DNA of 64,000 nucleotides, from the NCBI GenBank assembly GCA_004194705.1, contig SADC01000419.1, positions 1-64,000 of the forward strand, read 5' to 3'. A program made the translations under genes and the position numbers. Under the pieces are notes generated by a model. That model did no database searches. It saw only the letters and a program-made list of their open reading frames with translations, and was not told the origin of the DNA. Numbering within the stretch: the stretch's first letter is position 1; each line of letters begins with the position of its first letter. Below, piece by piece: positions 11,789-23,800 of the stretch. This DNA comes from Ditylenchus dipsaci (Eukaryota; Nematoda; Chromadorea; Rhabditida; Anguinidae).

Positions 11789-12240
11789 CTATTAGCTAGA
11801 CGGCCAGCTTGTGCGCCAGCGAAAAAATATCTGTGTAAAAGGGTTGCACATTCACTCGCACAGACATGTTTATAGCACCCACTTTTATATACATAGAAAT
11901 AAAGTGGAACAAAAGAGGGTTTGGTTGGCCGGTGGGGCTTGCTCTAGAAAAGGTTTCTCGCGGCTTACCAAACACTTTTGTTCTTAGATTTTTTTAAAGT
12001 AAAAAAAAATTGTGTGTTTGGGTTTGAAGTGAAAAATGGAAACAGAGTTGTATTAGACATGCAAGAAAGTTCAATTTGAAAAAATTCAAGAAATATGAAA
12101 AGCTAAAATGCAATAAAAAAAAATACAGTCAGATTATTAATATTTCACATTAATCTCATTGAAATGTCATTTTTAATTTGCTTCTACAAGTTGTTCCTTA
12201 ATTATGCAAAACAAGCACAAATAAATTATTATGAATTGTG

Positions 12241-12660
12241 AACACTTGAAAGCCGGTTTGTGCTAATGGGAGTGTTTTGTTCAGAATTTCGTGCTGAACA
12301 AGATAGGAGAAAAAAATATCTGAAATTTATACGATTTATTTTACGTATTTGTAGTTGTAGTCGTCCCACTTTGAGTTGTTTTGTAGTTTGATTGCAAATT
12401 TTAAGCTGAAAACAAATTTGTGTAGCTAAAGTGCTTAATAGCTAAAGTAGTGCAGAATTCACCAGGCTTTCAAATAAATACAAGCTTATTTGGGAAGGAT
12501 GCCGTGTAACATGCAAAATATTAGCATTGACGATTTCAACTATGAATACGTCAAATAAATCGCAAAAAAGAACTTTTTCAGAGAATTTTTTTCTCGTATC
12601 TTGTTCAGCAGAAAATTCTGAACAAAACGCTCCCATTAGCACAACCGGCTTTTAAGTGTT
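12241..12660. mobile_element. TIR element
   Basis: Left 12241-12318 and right 12585-12660 are inverted copies (AAAGCCGGTTTGTGCTAATG inward), each including GTTCAGAATTT and a GAACAAGAT motif. The middle is AT-rich. A TTAA-type half element (AAAGGACCATACTTG, 12661-12720) abuts on the right. Confidence 0.7.
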
Positions 12661-12736
12661 AAAGGACCATACTTGTTGATGCAAATGAGAATTTGACAAA
12701 TTCAAATGCGCGCGGGACACTTCTCTTTGTCTTTTG

Positions 12737-12938
12737 TTCAGCATGGTGATTTACTCAAGAAACTGTTTTTTTGATTATCACAATCACCGTCAAATTTCAG
12801 AATCCGCTCGAGACAAAAAATATTTGAAATTTGAAAAAATTTGAAATTAAATATTTTTGTCTCGAGCGGAATTCGAAATTTCATTGATTGTGATAATCAA
12901 AGGACAGTTTCTCAAGTAAAGCGACCATGCTGAACACG
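12737..12938. mobile_element. Palindromic MITE
   Basis: GTTCAGCATGGTGATTTACT at the left is matched in reverse by the GTAAAGCGACCATGCTGAAC type sequence at the right. The centre holds a perfect TCCGCTCGAGACAAAAA / TTTTTGTCTCGAGCGGA hairpin. Confidence 0.75.
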
Positions 12939-13489
12939 AATCAGGGGTCAGAATTTCAGATTTACGTAGCGAAATTGAAGTTTCGGGTCAAGATGCATTT
13001 TGGTATATACTTTTGAACGTTTGCTAAACACTCAAAAAGCTTGGTTGCAGATTACTTTGAAGCACTACCTGGTGCAGTTATTCTTGCTCTGTCGAATATT
13101 ATCAATCATAAACTAAAAAAACGGCGTTTCCACACTTTTTGTACATATTTTTGTATGAACAACGTTTTTGAAAATAAAACAATTATTTCTTCAAGGTAAA
13201 GCTTTTCATTGGCTTGTCGTAAATACTTCAACGATATGTAATTTGAAAGCTCGCAATCTGTGCTTTCTTTTGCACATGAAATTAAATGAATATATTAAAA
13301 CAGTGGCATGTTTTACCTCTTTGAAGTGGCATAGGCAAACATCGTGACATTGACTGTTCACAAAGGCCACTGACCACCGTAGAGTTACTTTTTTTCATTT
13401 TTTTTCCTATCTTGCTCAGCGTGAAATTCTGCACAAGGACATACCATCAGGACGTACAGCCGTTCCCGTGTTAAATAGGGTTTTACCTT

Positions 13490-13690
13490 TTTAGACAAAA
13501 ACATTTAGTTTTATAAAAAACGATCGGCAAAATCGGAATCCTCACGATATTTGGGACCAGACTAAAAACAGAACTAGCAAAAGACTTCAAAAATCAGGTT
13601 TAAAAAAAGTGTCGGACCCTAGGTGGAAACGAACTTCTAAACTTAAATTTATGTTACCTAGAGTTACTTTATGTAGAGAGTCGACTGTAT
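13490..13690. mobile_element. Half copy of the GATCGGCAAAATCGG pogo-like MITE
   Basis: Contains CGATCGGCAAAATCGGAATC, GGGACCAGACT and AGTGTCGGACCC, and ends in GTCGACTGTA, exactly as the right half of the copies at 16848-17253 and 34570-34995. The left half is absent. Confidence 0.65.
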
Positions 13691-15020
13691 TTTTCTATTT
13701 TTTGCCTTGCTTGACCAAAGCAAAACCAAAAAAAAACTTTTTCGGATTTTTGAAAACCAAATGTTTTTAGGCCTACTCGGGGGACCAAGAATCACGATTT
13801 TACGGGTGGTTTTCCCTTGAGGAAAATTAAATTTTGCTTTAGAGGAAGGGCGAAAGAATTCATACTGTAGCAAAACCATGATACCCGTATCATGGTTTTT
13901 ATGCACTTTCGATGAGGGCGTTTTCTGGCTTCTACTGATCATATCGAGCTATCATTACAGCTTCGCACATAACTTAGGAAGTATAGTAGAAATACACAAA
14001 AAAATCTCAATGTTTCCTAAAATTTTCAGTTCTAGTACTTCCCTTGTTAGTTTTAACTAGTTTTTGCCCACCCTGCGGGCGGGTTTTATTTTTCGCTGAT
14101 ATTTTCGAATTTTTTCGCTAAAGTTCCGTAGTATTTTTCAATATATTTACGCTGATGTTTCCGTATCATTTTTTGTTTATTTTTCGTTTGTTTTTACTTC
14201 AAAAAAATATACATATTCTTTTGAGAATCAAGAAAGGCTTCAATTTAACCGCTCAATCATTGATTCGATATCTCATTCAGATACTTGGACGATTGAGAAA
14301 AATCAGAAACTATACATGACATGGAGTCTTTTTTCTTGTTGCTAAGATCACAAAAGCGTTCGTTTTGTGACCTGTGGTGGGATTCACAAAAACGTCTTTT
14401 TCTATTGCGGGTTTTATAACAGTGGTCTGTGGTCTTTTAGAAGTCTATGAATTAAGCATATAAGCATACGATGAATAAATGTTAGCTAAGAGATATGAAA
14501 CATTCAATGAAACTTGAACCATGATGAATGAGCCACAAATAAATTGAGGACATATGAGACATAAAACATGAACCATGAGACTCGAAATATGAGTCGTGAT
14601 CTATCAACTCCTTTCGAGAACATACAAAAGTACTACATTTACCGACTCTTTCAGACGTGGTAGTTGAGATTCTCAAGGCGTCTTTCTCATGAGCAAAATT
14701 TACGAAGGTCCCGTATTTTTTCTGCGGATAATTCAGTAAAAGTGCCTTTTTGAGTAAAATTTACGAAAGTGTTCACTTTATTAGCACTTCGACTGAACTA
14801 TGATTCCTGTTTGAATCAAGACAATGAGATTCGTATGAAATATTTCGAAACTTCGAAAAAGACTCGAACAGTTCAATCGATTTCAAAATTCAATTTAAGT
14901 GATTGGATGATGCAAATAGACAAAGTTTATTATACAAACAGCGATCAAATGAAATACAGAGATTCTTAGATGACTTCATTCTTTCGTAACCCACCAAGAA
15001 AGTTCCAGTGCCTTGAATGG
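13691..15020. other. No gene seen
   Basis: AT-rich sequence with several MITE-scale remnants (for example the ATGGTTTT...CATGAT palindrome near 13877-13902). Open frames here are short and without motif. Confidence 0.4.
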
Positions 15021-15023
15021 CCT

Positions 15024-15456
15024 TGAATCATAGAAGCATTACACAGTTCCAGTACCTTGAATGGCCACCACTCGGGTTTAGCACCTTGATTCTTTGCTTC
15101 TTCTCTTGAGACATTACGAAGAGTAGAGAGACTAAAGTAGAAGGATTTTATTGAATCATAGAAGCATTACACAGTTCCAGTACCTTTAATGGCCACCACT
15201 CGGGTTTAGCACCTTGATTCTTTGCTTCTTCTCTTGAGACATCACGAAGAGTAGAGAGACTAAAGTAGAAGGATTTATATTGAATCATAGAAGCATTACA
15301 CAGTTCCAGTACCTTTAATGGCCACCACTCGGGTTTAGCACCTTGATTCTTTGCTTCTTCTCTTGAGACATCACGAAGAGTAGAGATACTAAAGCAGAAG
15401 GATTTATATTGAATCATAGAAGCATTACACAGTTCCAGTACCTTGAATGGCCACCA
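15024..15456. repeat. 129-bp tandem repeat, about 3.4 copies
   Basis: The unit begins TGAATCATAGAAGCATTACA at 15024, 15152, 15281 and 15410, a spacing of 128, 129 and 129 bp. Because 129 is 43 codons, a minus-strand frame (15504-15148) stays open through the last two full copies, repeating WWPLKVLELCNASMIQY...REEAKNQGAKPE. Whether this is translated is unknown; the openness is a by-product of unit length. Confidence 0.9.
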
Positions 15457-15514
15457 CAGAAAGTGCATTTCTGTTCGGCTAATAATAATTAGAAAAACAA
15501 TCAAAAGACTACCG

Positions 15515-15775
15515 AATCACGAAAGAAATATGAATGATTCACCTGTTCGGGATAGATACTACCACCACTCGGGTCATCCTTCTTTAGCATCTGAGCAGAT
15601 TCATCAAAACTTGATGCGAGCAGGAACCTCTAAAAACAATCATAGACTACGTAATCACAAAAGAAGTATAAATGATTCACCTTTTCAAGATAGATACTGC
15701 CACCACTCGGGTCAACTTTTTAAGCATCTTAGAAGATTAACCGATACTTGATGCGAGCACGAACCACTACAAATA
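15515..15775. repeat. Second tandem duplication, about 125-bp unit, 2 copies
   Basis: GAATGATTCACC...GATAGATACTACCACCACTC recurs about 130 bp on, and each copy ends in CTTGATGCGAGCA(G/C)GAACC. It shares the CCACCACTCGGGT word with the adjacent 129-bp array. The plus frame reads RDRYYHHSG and DRYCHHSGQ. Confidence 0.7.
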
Positions 15776-15779
15776 ATCA

Positions 15780-16490
15780 ATAGACCACTAAGAAGAGGAT
15801 AGAGACTAAAAAAATGATAATCAACAAATAAAAGAATGAGAGAATCAACCACTGACTAAAAATAATAATGAGACTCTCAAAGACTGAGTCGTCAAAAAAT
15901 ATTTTTCTGTTTCCTCTTGAGACCAACTTTCAAACGACAATTTTGAGACATTTAAAAGTTCGCGATGACGGACAGACATACATACAACTCTCTTTTAGTT
16001 AGTTTTAATGTTCTACACAAAGTTTGTGGTAGCATTTAACTTTTTGCTTTAAGTGAAAAATGGTCGTTTTTCTATTTGAAACTTTTGTGTTTTTAATTTA
16101 GGAGCTCCAGGTAGCTTAATTACTGTCATTGATTTTTCGGGGAAAACTTATGGGGCAATGGGCTACCTACGCAAATTTTTCCGAAAATGTCCATTTTTAT
16201 GACTAGCCCTGTATATATGAAGATTTACCTGATAGACTCATCAGATCAGGTAAAAATATTTCAAAAATAAAGTTAAAAGACGTTGAGTCACAGAATGGAA
16301 CCGACTTAAGAGGCTTTTTGTTGGGTAAAAATTGCGTTGTTTTAGGAGGACACCGAACAATCTAGTCCGTCGTAACTTAATTCACACGTTGTTTGGCCAC
16401 ATACTTTAATTAACAATAATATATTTATATCAAAATTTTATGAGGCGGTGTTTTAATTATGAACATTTAGGATGTCGATAAAGCTAAAAG
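15780..16490. other. No gene seen
   Basis: AT-rich. A CCTGTATA-type end at about 16208 suggests a degraded Tc1-like copy. It lies 3' of the exon at 16695-16492 and may include its untranslated region (AATTAAA present on the minus strand). Confidence 0.35.
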
Positions 16491-16491
16491 C

Positions 16492-16695
16492 CTACTTGCG
16501 ATACTGTTGCTGGCTTTGTGACGCATTAGTGGTGGCGTTGGAGCGCTGAGAAGTAATATCTATTAAGGTAGAATCACTGTGGCTGGATGCGGACACCATG
16601 GAGTGACCATCTTCTAGCACAAGAGCTGTCTGAAGTCGGTGGGTGAGGAGCGCATCGTTGGCTACAACATCACATTGAAGCATACATTGTTTTTC
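16492..16695 (-). CDS. Unidentified C-terminal exon
   Basis: After a TTTTAAG acceptor the minus strand reads EKQCMLQCDVVANDALLT, HRLQTALVLEDGHSMVSAS, then a Ser/Thr/Gln-rich tail ending SQQQYRK and TAG. The hydrophilic tail with balanced codon use looks like a real 3' coding exon. The intron side is at once invaded by the MITE at 16848-17253, so upstream exons cannot be traced. Family not recognised. Confidence 0.45.
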   Translation of the reverse strand, partial: EKQCMLQCDVVANDALLTHRLQTALVLEDGHSMVSASSHSDSTLIDITSQRSNATTNASQSQQQYRK

Positions 16696-16847
16696 CTTAA
16701 AATGATTTTGTATAAAAATGGATGAAAAAACTTTGTCAAAGCCAAAGGTTTTTTCAGAATCACACAAATAATTTTCTATAGCTGAGACTCTCAGCTACTT
16801 TTTTTTTCTATTTAGCTTAATAAAGAGCCATTTATAAAATAAAGGTA

Positions 16848-17253
16848 CGGTCAAGCCGCGATAAACGGACACTCCCAAAAAGTTGGTTCCACAGCTGGCC
16901 CGACCCTTTTTGACAATTTCATTTTGACAGTCTGGTCCTAAATAACGCAAGAATGCCGATTTTGCCGATAGTTTTTCAAAATTCAAAAACTTTTTTTTTC
17001 TAAAAAGGAAAAACCTCGATAAACAGACACACTATTTTAGAAACAGGTGTCCGTTTATCGAGATTCAGCTTTTTTAGAGGAAAAAGTTTATGGATTTTGA
17101 AAACCGATCGGCAAAGTCGGCATCCTTGCGATATTTAGGACCAGACTGTCAAAACAAAATAGACAAAAACATCAAACAGTAGGGCTAAAAAGGTGTTGCA
17201 CCCAGCTGGGGAACGAACTTTTTGTTGTGTCCGTTAATCGAGGTTCGACTGTA
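16848..17253. mobile_element. Pogo/Tigger-like MITE
   Basis: TA-flanked palindrome with ends CGGTCAAGCCGCGATAAACG and the reverse complement of CGAGGTTCGACTG. Inner landmarks CGATCGGCAAAGTCGG and GGACCAGACTGTCAAAA occur on both arms. Same family as 34570-34995. Confidence 0.8.
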
Positions 17254-17559
17254 AAAACAAAATTTAAAACCTAAAATTTTTAAAAAATGTCGATATAGCT
17301 TTGACTAGCCACTTGACTGAAAACTGACTTGAATAAAAATTATTGAAAAAAGTATGTGCTAGCCAAAAAAGCAATGCCAGTTATTGGCTTGGAGAGACTA
17401 AGGCGGGATTTCGAAATTTATTATTTTATAAAAAAGCCTTTAATTTCTTCTTTTCAAGGTTTCGATGTTTAATTAAGGAAGAAAGCCATAAGTTATAATA
17501 CAAAGTAGAGCTTAAAACGAAAAACATATATGTATAACCTCTATCGAACCCCACCCTCT

Positions 17560-18260
17560 AATATTTCAGACTTGCCGTTCTGTTCGGACAGCGGACGGCA
17601 AGTCAATTTTTCTTAAAATTGCACGGTCGCACTGCTCTCGAGACTCGAGCTGACGACGATCAATTAATCGCATGTGCGATTGATCGTGCATACGGACGAA
17701 TTTTTTAGGAAAACGGTATGATGTATCCAATTTTGGCGATACTGGCTCGCCGTTTCCTCTCTGCATCAGTAGCGAGTCAGCCTAGTAAACAAATTTTCTC
17801 GGTCGCGATGTTTTCAACTATACACGCTCAAGTGCGGAGAATGCAGAGATGCAAAAAAAAGCTTTTATGTGTATAAAATGTCAAATTTTTTGGTATGTAG
17901 GAGCTAAAAGCAAAAATAATCGCATAATAAATAATCGAACCTGAATTTGTATGCAATAATCGTTGCGATTAATCCAGGGCTGCCATATGTCCTTTTTAAA
18001 AAAATTTGTCCTTTTTTAAAATCCCAAATCTTTTTTTAATTTCAGTCAAAATTTTTTTTTCGCTTCAAAATGATAATAAGCACTAGATAAAATGCACTTT
18101 TTCTTCAAAAATAATCAAAATGTCCTTTTTTAGGCCCAAATGTCTTTTTTTAAATAAAATTGAGATGGCAGCCCTGAATTAATCGCATTTGATATTTTCA
18201 ATCGCAATCGCAGTGGGTTAAGACCAAAATAATCGCAATCGCACAAATCGTCAGCCCTAG
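17560..18260. mobile_element. Nested element: ATCGCA-repeat element with an inner MITE
   Basis: The outer sequence (17900-17970 and 18176-18260) is rich in AATCGCA/AATAATCGCA words and ends near GTCAGCCCTAG. Inserted at 17972-18175 is a MITE with CAGGGCTGCCATATGTCC and GGCAGCCCTG ends, rich in TGTCCTTTTTT. The left flank (17565-17775) has a CpG-rich, coding-like minus frame (MQRGNGEPVSPKLDTSY) that I could not assign. Confidence 0.5.
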
Positions 18261-18833
18261 TCGGCACAATGTGACTATATTGTAACAGACCGTATTGAAA
18301 CACTTTTGACCAATGACATCCGTCTGGACGGGCTTGTCTTGTCAAAATTACATACAAGAAACTTTAAGTAGTCTAATTTAATTATTTTGACAAAAAAAAT
18401 TACTATTAAAAAAAATGTTATGCTACTAGATACGTGTTATTAAAGAAAATTCATAATAAAATAAAAATACGATCAAATAATTTTTTATTTATATGGCCGG
18501 CTATATTTCTCAAAATTAGGACGGATAGTCGTCGTACGGCGGACAAAACGTCGCCCGATCTGCAAAAAATATTGTCAACATGTTACCAAGAGGTGCCATA
18601 CATATAATTCTTATTTCACTGCTATTGTCAGTTTCAAAAACAATATGAAAAACATACGTGGCCACCTAATATGTCAATAGCAATGTCATCATGCGTGTCA
18701 ACAATGTCGAAAATAGAAATTCTCTATTCGTACTGCGTCAACATTCATTGACAGGTTGTGTGTGGCCTAGGAACGACTTCTTTGTATTAAATATTTTGAA
18801 GGCGGGTACTAGGTCAATTCAAAAAAAGAATTA

Positions 18834-19002
18834 CAGTCAACTCTCGCTATAATATTCACCCTCGTGACCGGTGTAGGTGTATATTATAGCGAGATGTATC
18901 CTGTATCGAGTGTATATTATAGTATATTATATCTTTGCTGGCCAACCAAATAGCGCTCAGGTGTATATTACCGCGAGTGTATATTATAGCGACAGTTGAC
19001 TG
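18834..19002. mobile_element. Pogo-like MITE nested in the 18765-19253 element
   Basis: TA-flanked, with CAGTCAACTCTCGCTATAAT and ATTATAGCGACAGTTGACTG ends and internal copies of GTGTATATTATAGCGAG. Confidence 0.8.
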
Positions 19003-19067
19003 TATTTTTAAATGCAAATCTGTTAAGTACCTTCTTGTGATAAGTAATAAAAACGCTCTCACCGTTG

Positions 19068-19140
19068 ATTAGCATCAGTGTCACAGTAGTAGAGCAGCAG
19101 CCTACTGTGTGAGTCGATAATCAGTTCGATTCACATTGGA
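19068..19140 (+). other. tRNA-like module
   Basis: GTAGTAGAGCAGC resembles an A-box/D-arm and CAGTTCGATTCACATTGG is a good B-box/T-loop. Arms are degenerate. It sits between the terminal repeats of the 18765-19253 element. Confidence 0.4.
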
Positions 19141-19514
19141 CACATTTTTTTTCTTGAATGTTAGTAAGATGTGACATTTTAATTCTCCCTTAAATTTCAC
19201 TGGCACCCTCTATTTTAAAATATTCCTATTGGCGACGAGCATGCCCCAAAGACAATCTTATTGAATTCAGGCTAAGAAGATGATCTGTCACTAAAAATTT
19301 CACCTTCTACCTTGGTTTAAGCGCGAGCCGTCTTCTTCGAGATATTTAAAAAGTAGAACAATGTTGAGAGTGAAACAAACTGGTGCAGGATCAAAATACC
19401 CAAAGACAAAACACCCAATTACAAAATACCCAAAGTATTATATGAAATACCCAAAGTACAAAATACCCAAAGACAGGATACCCAATATGCATATTGTGCA
19501 GATAATATGCACTA

Positions 19515-19700
19515 CAGTCTACTCTCGTTAAACTGGCACTCCAATAAACTGGCACCCTCGATAAACTGGCACTTTGAAAAGCCCTATTCGGTTGGCCGAC
19601 AGAGAAATTAGGCAAAGTAACATCCCACTAAACTGGCACCCCCGATAAGCTGGCACCCCAGGCTGGTCCCCAGGGGTGCCAGTTTATCGAGAGTAGACTG
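19515..19700. mobile_element. Pogo-like MITE
   Basis: CAGTCTACTCTCGTTAAACT and the inverted TTTATCGAGAGTAGACTG ends are flanked by TA. Repeated AAACTGGCACCC units lie inside. Confidence 0.8.
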
Positions 19701-19702
19701 TA

Positions 19703-19858
19703 CCATATAACCTCTATTAATCCCCCACCCTCTACTAATCCATCAGCCCCATTTTTTCAACTAGGATTTTAGAGTTAAGGCCATTTTAGATTTACAATTT
19801 CGAAAATTTTCAGGGATTGAAAAATAATCCTCCTGGGAGATAAAAAGAGGTTATATGG
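19703..19858. mobile_element. TA-flanked MITE
   Basis: CCATATAACCTCTATTAATC and AGAGGTTATATGG ends. The left TA (19701-19702) is also the right TA of the previous MITE. Confidence 0.75.
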
Positions 19859-20059
19859 TATATGCTATTATCATAACATACACAACATATAATATGCACC
19901 ATATGCCATTATAATATTAGTAGACCGTCAAAAGTTCACCAAAAGACTACTCTTGGGTATATTGGGTGTTTGGGTATTTTGTCTTCGGGTATTTTGACCG
20001 TTGGGTATTTTGTACTTTGGTTATTTTGTCTTTGGGTATTTTGATCCTGCACCGAAACA

Positions 20060-20850
20060 AACACTCAAGTGTATGGCTAACATCGATTTAAAGAGTCATT
20101 TGAAGTTTTAAAAAGAAAAATAAGACTGCGTCGGCTGGTTTTAAAGCCGAATCTGACTTGCCTAACCAATGCATTTGTGTTTATTATATTAGTAAAAGTT
20201 ATAATGTATTAAATAACAAATAATATTCATATGTAGTTTGTAGATTTAGTTCATTCCATATAAATTCTTAATAAATACCAGATGACCGAAAATCTCTAAT
20301 TTGGATTTTTGGTCATTTTTCAAAAAAAATTTCTCTTGCTTAATGCGTCAAGATGACGCTCCTAACTGTACTTTTTCAATAATGTCTACAAGCTTGATGA
20401 TTATAGTGTACAAAATATGCAATTATCTTTTTCGTTATTGCTTCACATGCTTGACTCGCTAGGTTACTTTTTTATTATTGAGAAAAAAGGTAATCTGTTC
20501 ACTTCTGTTTACTTATTTGTTGCGTGGGCCATTGTTTGATTTTAATATTTCTAGCCACATTGTTTTTTTTTACAAGGCGAGCAATTTTTATCCAATCGTA
20601 GTTGAATTGTCAGACAAAACAACATATTTTCTACATTTAATCCGGCCTTTTAATTGGTCTCGTAAAAACTTGTGTTTTGTCGTAAAGTATCACATTTTTA
20701 ATCAATTAAGTTCTTTGGAATTATTTTTAGTCTTTTTTATAGTAAATAGAACTAGATTTTGACCGAAAATTTTTTTAAATGTGTGCCTGATATTTTTAAA
20801 ATACTTCTTTTAAAATTTTTAAATTGAATAATTGTTTGTACTATTTAGTA
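20060..20850. other. No gene seen; 5' flank of the 20857 gene
   Basis: AT-rich. The 94-codon frame at 20478-20762 is hydrophobic, lacks an ATG and shows no motif. Any promoter for the downstream secreted-protein gene would be here, but no site can be singled out. Confidence 0.35.
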
Positions 20851-20856
20851 ATAAAT

Positions 20857-23800
20857 ATGGAGAAAAGGCTTTCTAGGACATTTATCCACTTTGCAGCCCC
20901 GATTTTGATGCTTTGGCTCATGATTTTAGCAAGTCAACCTCCAGGTCATATGGCGGTGACAAAGATGAATATAACACAAATTAGAGATGTGGCCTTAAAA
21001 AGCGCTGCAACAGTCAAAAACTCGTCCCTTCAAATGTTCAAGTCGATGTTTAAAGGTTACTTTTTAGTTTATTTATGTTGGACAATCCTATTTGAAACCA
21101 AACAGTTTATGTCAATAATGACTTTACTAATAATACCGTATCGACCAAATTTTCGTCACCTTTTATTTTGTTCATAACTTCTCAAATTTTCGGTGTTTTG
21201 AAACAAGCTTTTTTAAACAATTTTGTAGCCCTGAATCTTAGCTACAAGATGGCATCAACAAAAAACTTTTTCAAAATTCAAAAAAAAGTTATGGCTATTT
21301 CCGAATGGGGTGGCAAAAAATGACGCTCTTATTGTGGGTGAGCCCTTACTGTTCATGTTGGAGGGGCCTCCCATCTTGCCCTGCTTCATGAGTGGTTCAA
21401 GACTGTCCACGATGCAATCAACTCGTTTTTATGCAGGATGGTTGCCCACCGTATTGGAAACTTTCAGTACGAAATTAGCTCAATAACAATCTGCCTGGTC
21501 GTTGGATGGGAAGAGGCTCACCAAATTTACCGTGGCCGCCATACTCTCCTGATCACACACACCATGCAATTTTTTCTTGTGGGGCTACGTCAAGTCAATC
21601 GTTCACCGCACTCAGCCAGCCAATTTAGAAGAGCTTCGTGAGAAAATTCAGCAATGCTTTAAAGGAGCATGCTTTCCTAGTGCAACGCCAATTGTTGATT
21701 TTTGAATTCCGGGGACATAAAAAAAATAAAAATAATTATGACAAAATTTGCGCAAAATGTTTTTCAAATGCAAACATTTTTTTTCGGCAGTCATTTTTGA
21801 CTTCTCAATTGAATTTTCGGTCGGGTCCGCCGACTCGCTGTTACTTTGTGGTCGCCCATTTGGTTTTTGTGTATAGCTAGTTGAATTATAGTGGCTATAT
21901 CTTATTTTTATGTCTTTTTTGCTTCAGATTATTAAAAGAAGAAGCCAAGTTTTTGCCTCGAACCTCATTAGATAAGTTTTTATCCATTATTTGCCGTCTT
22001 TTTCTTTTCTTTTGTTCCTCCTGTTTAGGTTGTTTGCGAGAGCGCTCATGCGGATTGTACGAGATCTGATGGGCTTTCTCTGCGGCGCTACTTTGCTTTC
22101 TTGAGTCGGTCACGGGATTAAGCTTTTTTTTGTAAAAATGTGGTTAGTTGCCAATTAAAATTTTTTTCCATAATTTTTTACGCTGGTTTATTATAGAAGG
22201 GAAGCTGCTATCGAATTTTCGACCTCAGTGACGTGCGCTTCACAACTTCCTATCAGAGCCAGTGCTAGTTGGAGGACTCATATGGTACACATTTGGACTG
22301 AACAATACCTCAAAGGCTAAGAATTAGTTGGACAGGCGCTAGATGGTGTTCTTTGATTTTTTCTCGATTCTCTGGTCAGGTAACCCTATTTTTAATCTCA
22401 CTGCGACTGCACATAGCCTTACAAAGTAATCAGTGAATGTAGCCTAAAACCCATGAATTAGCCACATACGATTATTTTTGTCTACGTGGAAGCTACAGAC
22501 TTTGGCAATTGTATGTGGTCGTAGTGTTAGGCGAGTGCACGGGCCGGTCCTTCCCGAGCCGTTATTTGCATAATCCATCACGGTTTATTATGAAGACAAT
22601 TTTTACTGGAGTCTGTAAAAGTACTGCCCGTGCACATACTTGCGTAGTGTATTTCGCGTATTGTATTATCTTTCTATGTGCCTTCGTGCTCCATTTCAAG
22701 ACAGTATGGCTAGGCCCTTGTAACATAACTGTCGGAGCACGTCAACTTCATGTAAGAGGCTGCCTAGCGAAAGTGATTATAAGTCACATATTATTTACCA
22801 TAATGATCTTTTGGAGTTCATGTTTCTAATTTTCAGGTATGATACATCTTTCAGGTATTTCGTTCTCATCAGGGAATAATCTTTTAGCGTCCTTGGCTAT
22901 GCAGGTCCTGAGCTACCGTTTGTTTATACTTTATACTTTTACGGGCTATTCTGTGTTTTAACGAAATAATAAATAACTATCTAACATTTAGCTGTGTAGA
23001 TTATCTTTTAGCGTCCTTGGCTATGCATCTCTCATCAATCCGCTTTTGATCTGCTGACGATTTTCTATCGTGCTTGATTTATTCAGGCACAGCTATGTAA
23101 AATTTAGCTATTTTAGGCTGTTTTAGGCTACATTCACTGATTACTTTGTAAGGCTAAAAGTATAAACAAACGGTAGCTCAGGACCTGCATAGCCAAGGAC
23201 GCTAAAAGATTATTCCCTGATGAGAACGAAATACCTGAAAGATGTATCATACCTGAAAATTAGAAACATGAACTCCAAAAGATCATTATGGTAAATAATA
23301 TGTGACTTATAATCACTTTCGCTAGGCAGCCTCTTACATGAAGTTGACGTGCTCCGACAGTTATGTTACAAGGGCCTAGCCATACTGTCTTGAAATGGAG
23401 CACGAAGGCACATAGAAAGATAATACAATACGCGAAATACACTACGCAAGTATGTGCACGGGCAGTACTTTTACAGACTCCAGTAAAAATTGTCTTCATA
23501 ATAAACCGTGATGGATTATGCAAATAACGGCTCGGGAAGGACCGGCCCGTGCACTTGCCTAACACTACGACCACATACAATTGCCAAAGTCTGTAGCTTC
23601 CACGTAGACAAAAATAATCGTATGTGGCTAATTCATGGGTTTTAGGCTACATTCACTGATTACTTTGTAAGGCTATGTGCAGTCGCAGTGAGATTAAAAA
23701 TAAGGTTACCTGACCAGAGAATCGAGAAAAAATCAAAGAACACCATCTAGCGCCTGTCCAACTAATTCTTAGCCTTTGAGGTATTGTTCAGTCCAAATGT

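Larger units (their letters stand above)
18765..19253. mobile_element. Non-autonomous relative of the 25264-27148 element
   Basis: The left arm has AAATATTTTGAAGGCGGGTA and CTAGGTCAATTCAAA. The right arm has TTTAAAATATTCCTATTGGC and GACGAGCATGCCCC. Both match the terminal repeats of the Mutator-like element at 25264-27148. A pogo-like MITE (18834-19002) is inserted in it and a tRNA-like module lies at 19068-19140. Confidence 0.65.
19382..20053. mobile_element. TIR element with CAAAATACCCAAAG tandem ends, hosting two MITEs
   Basis: GGTGCAGGATCAAAATACCC starts the element and its complement ends it. Each end carries several CAAAATACCCAAAG units. Nested inside are 19515-19700 and 19703-19858, which abut and share one TA. 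Confidence 0.8.

Noticed and set aside
15148..15504. 118-codon minus-strand frame as a gene
   Set aside because: The open frame follows from a tandem repeat whose unit is a multiple of three; there is no start context, splice site or motif.
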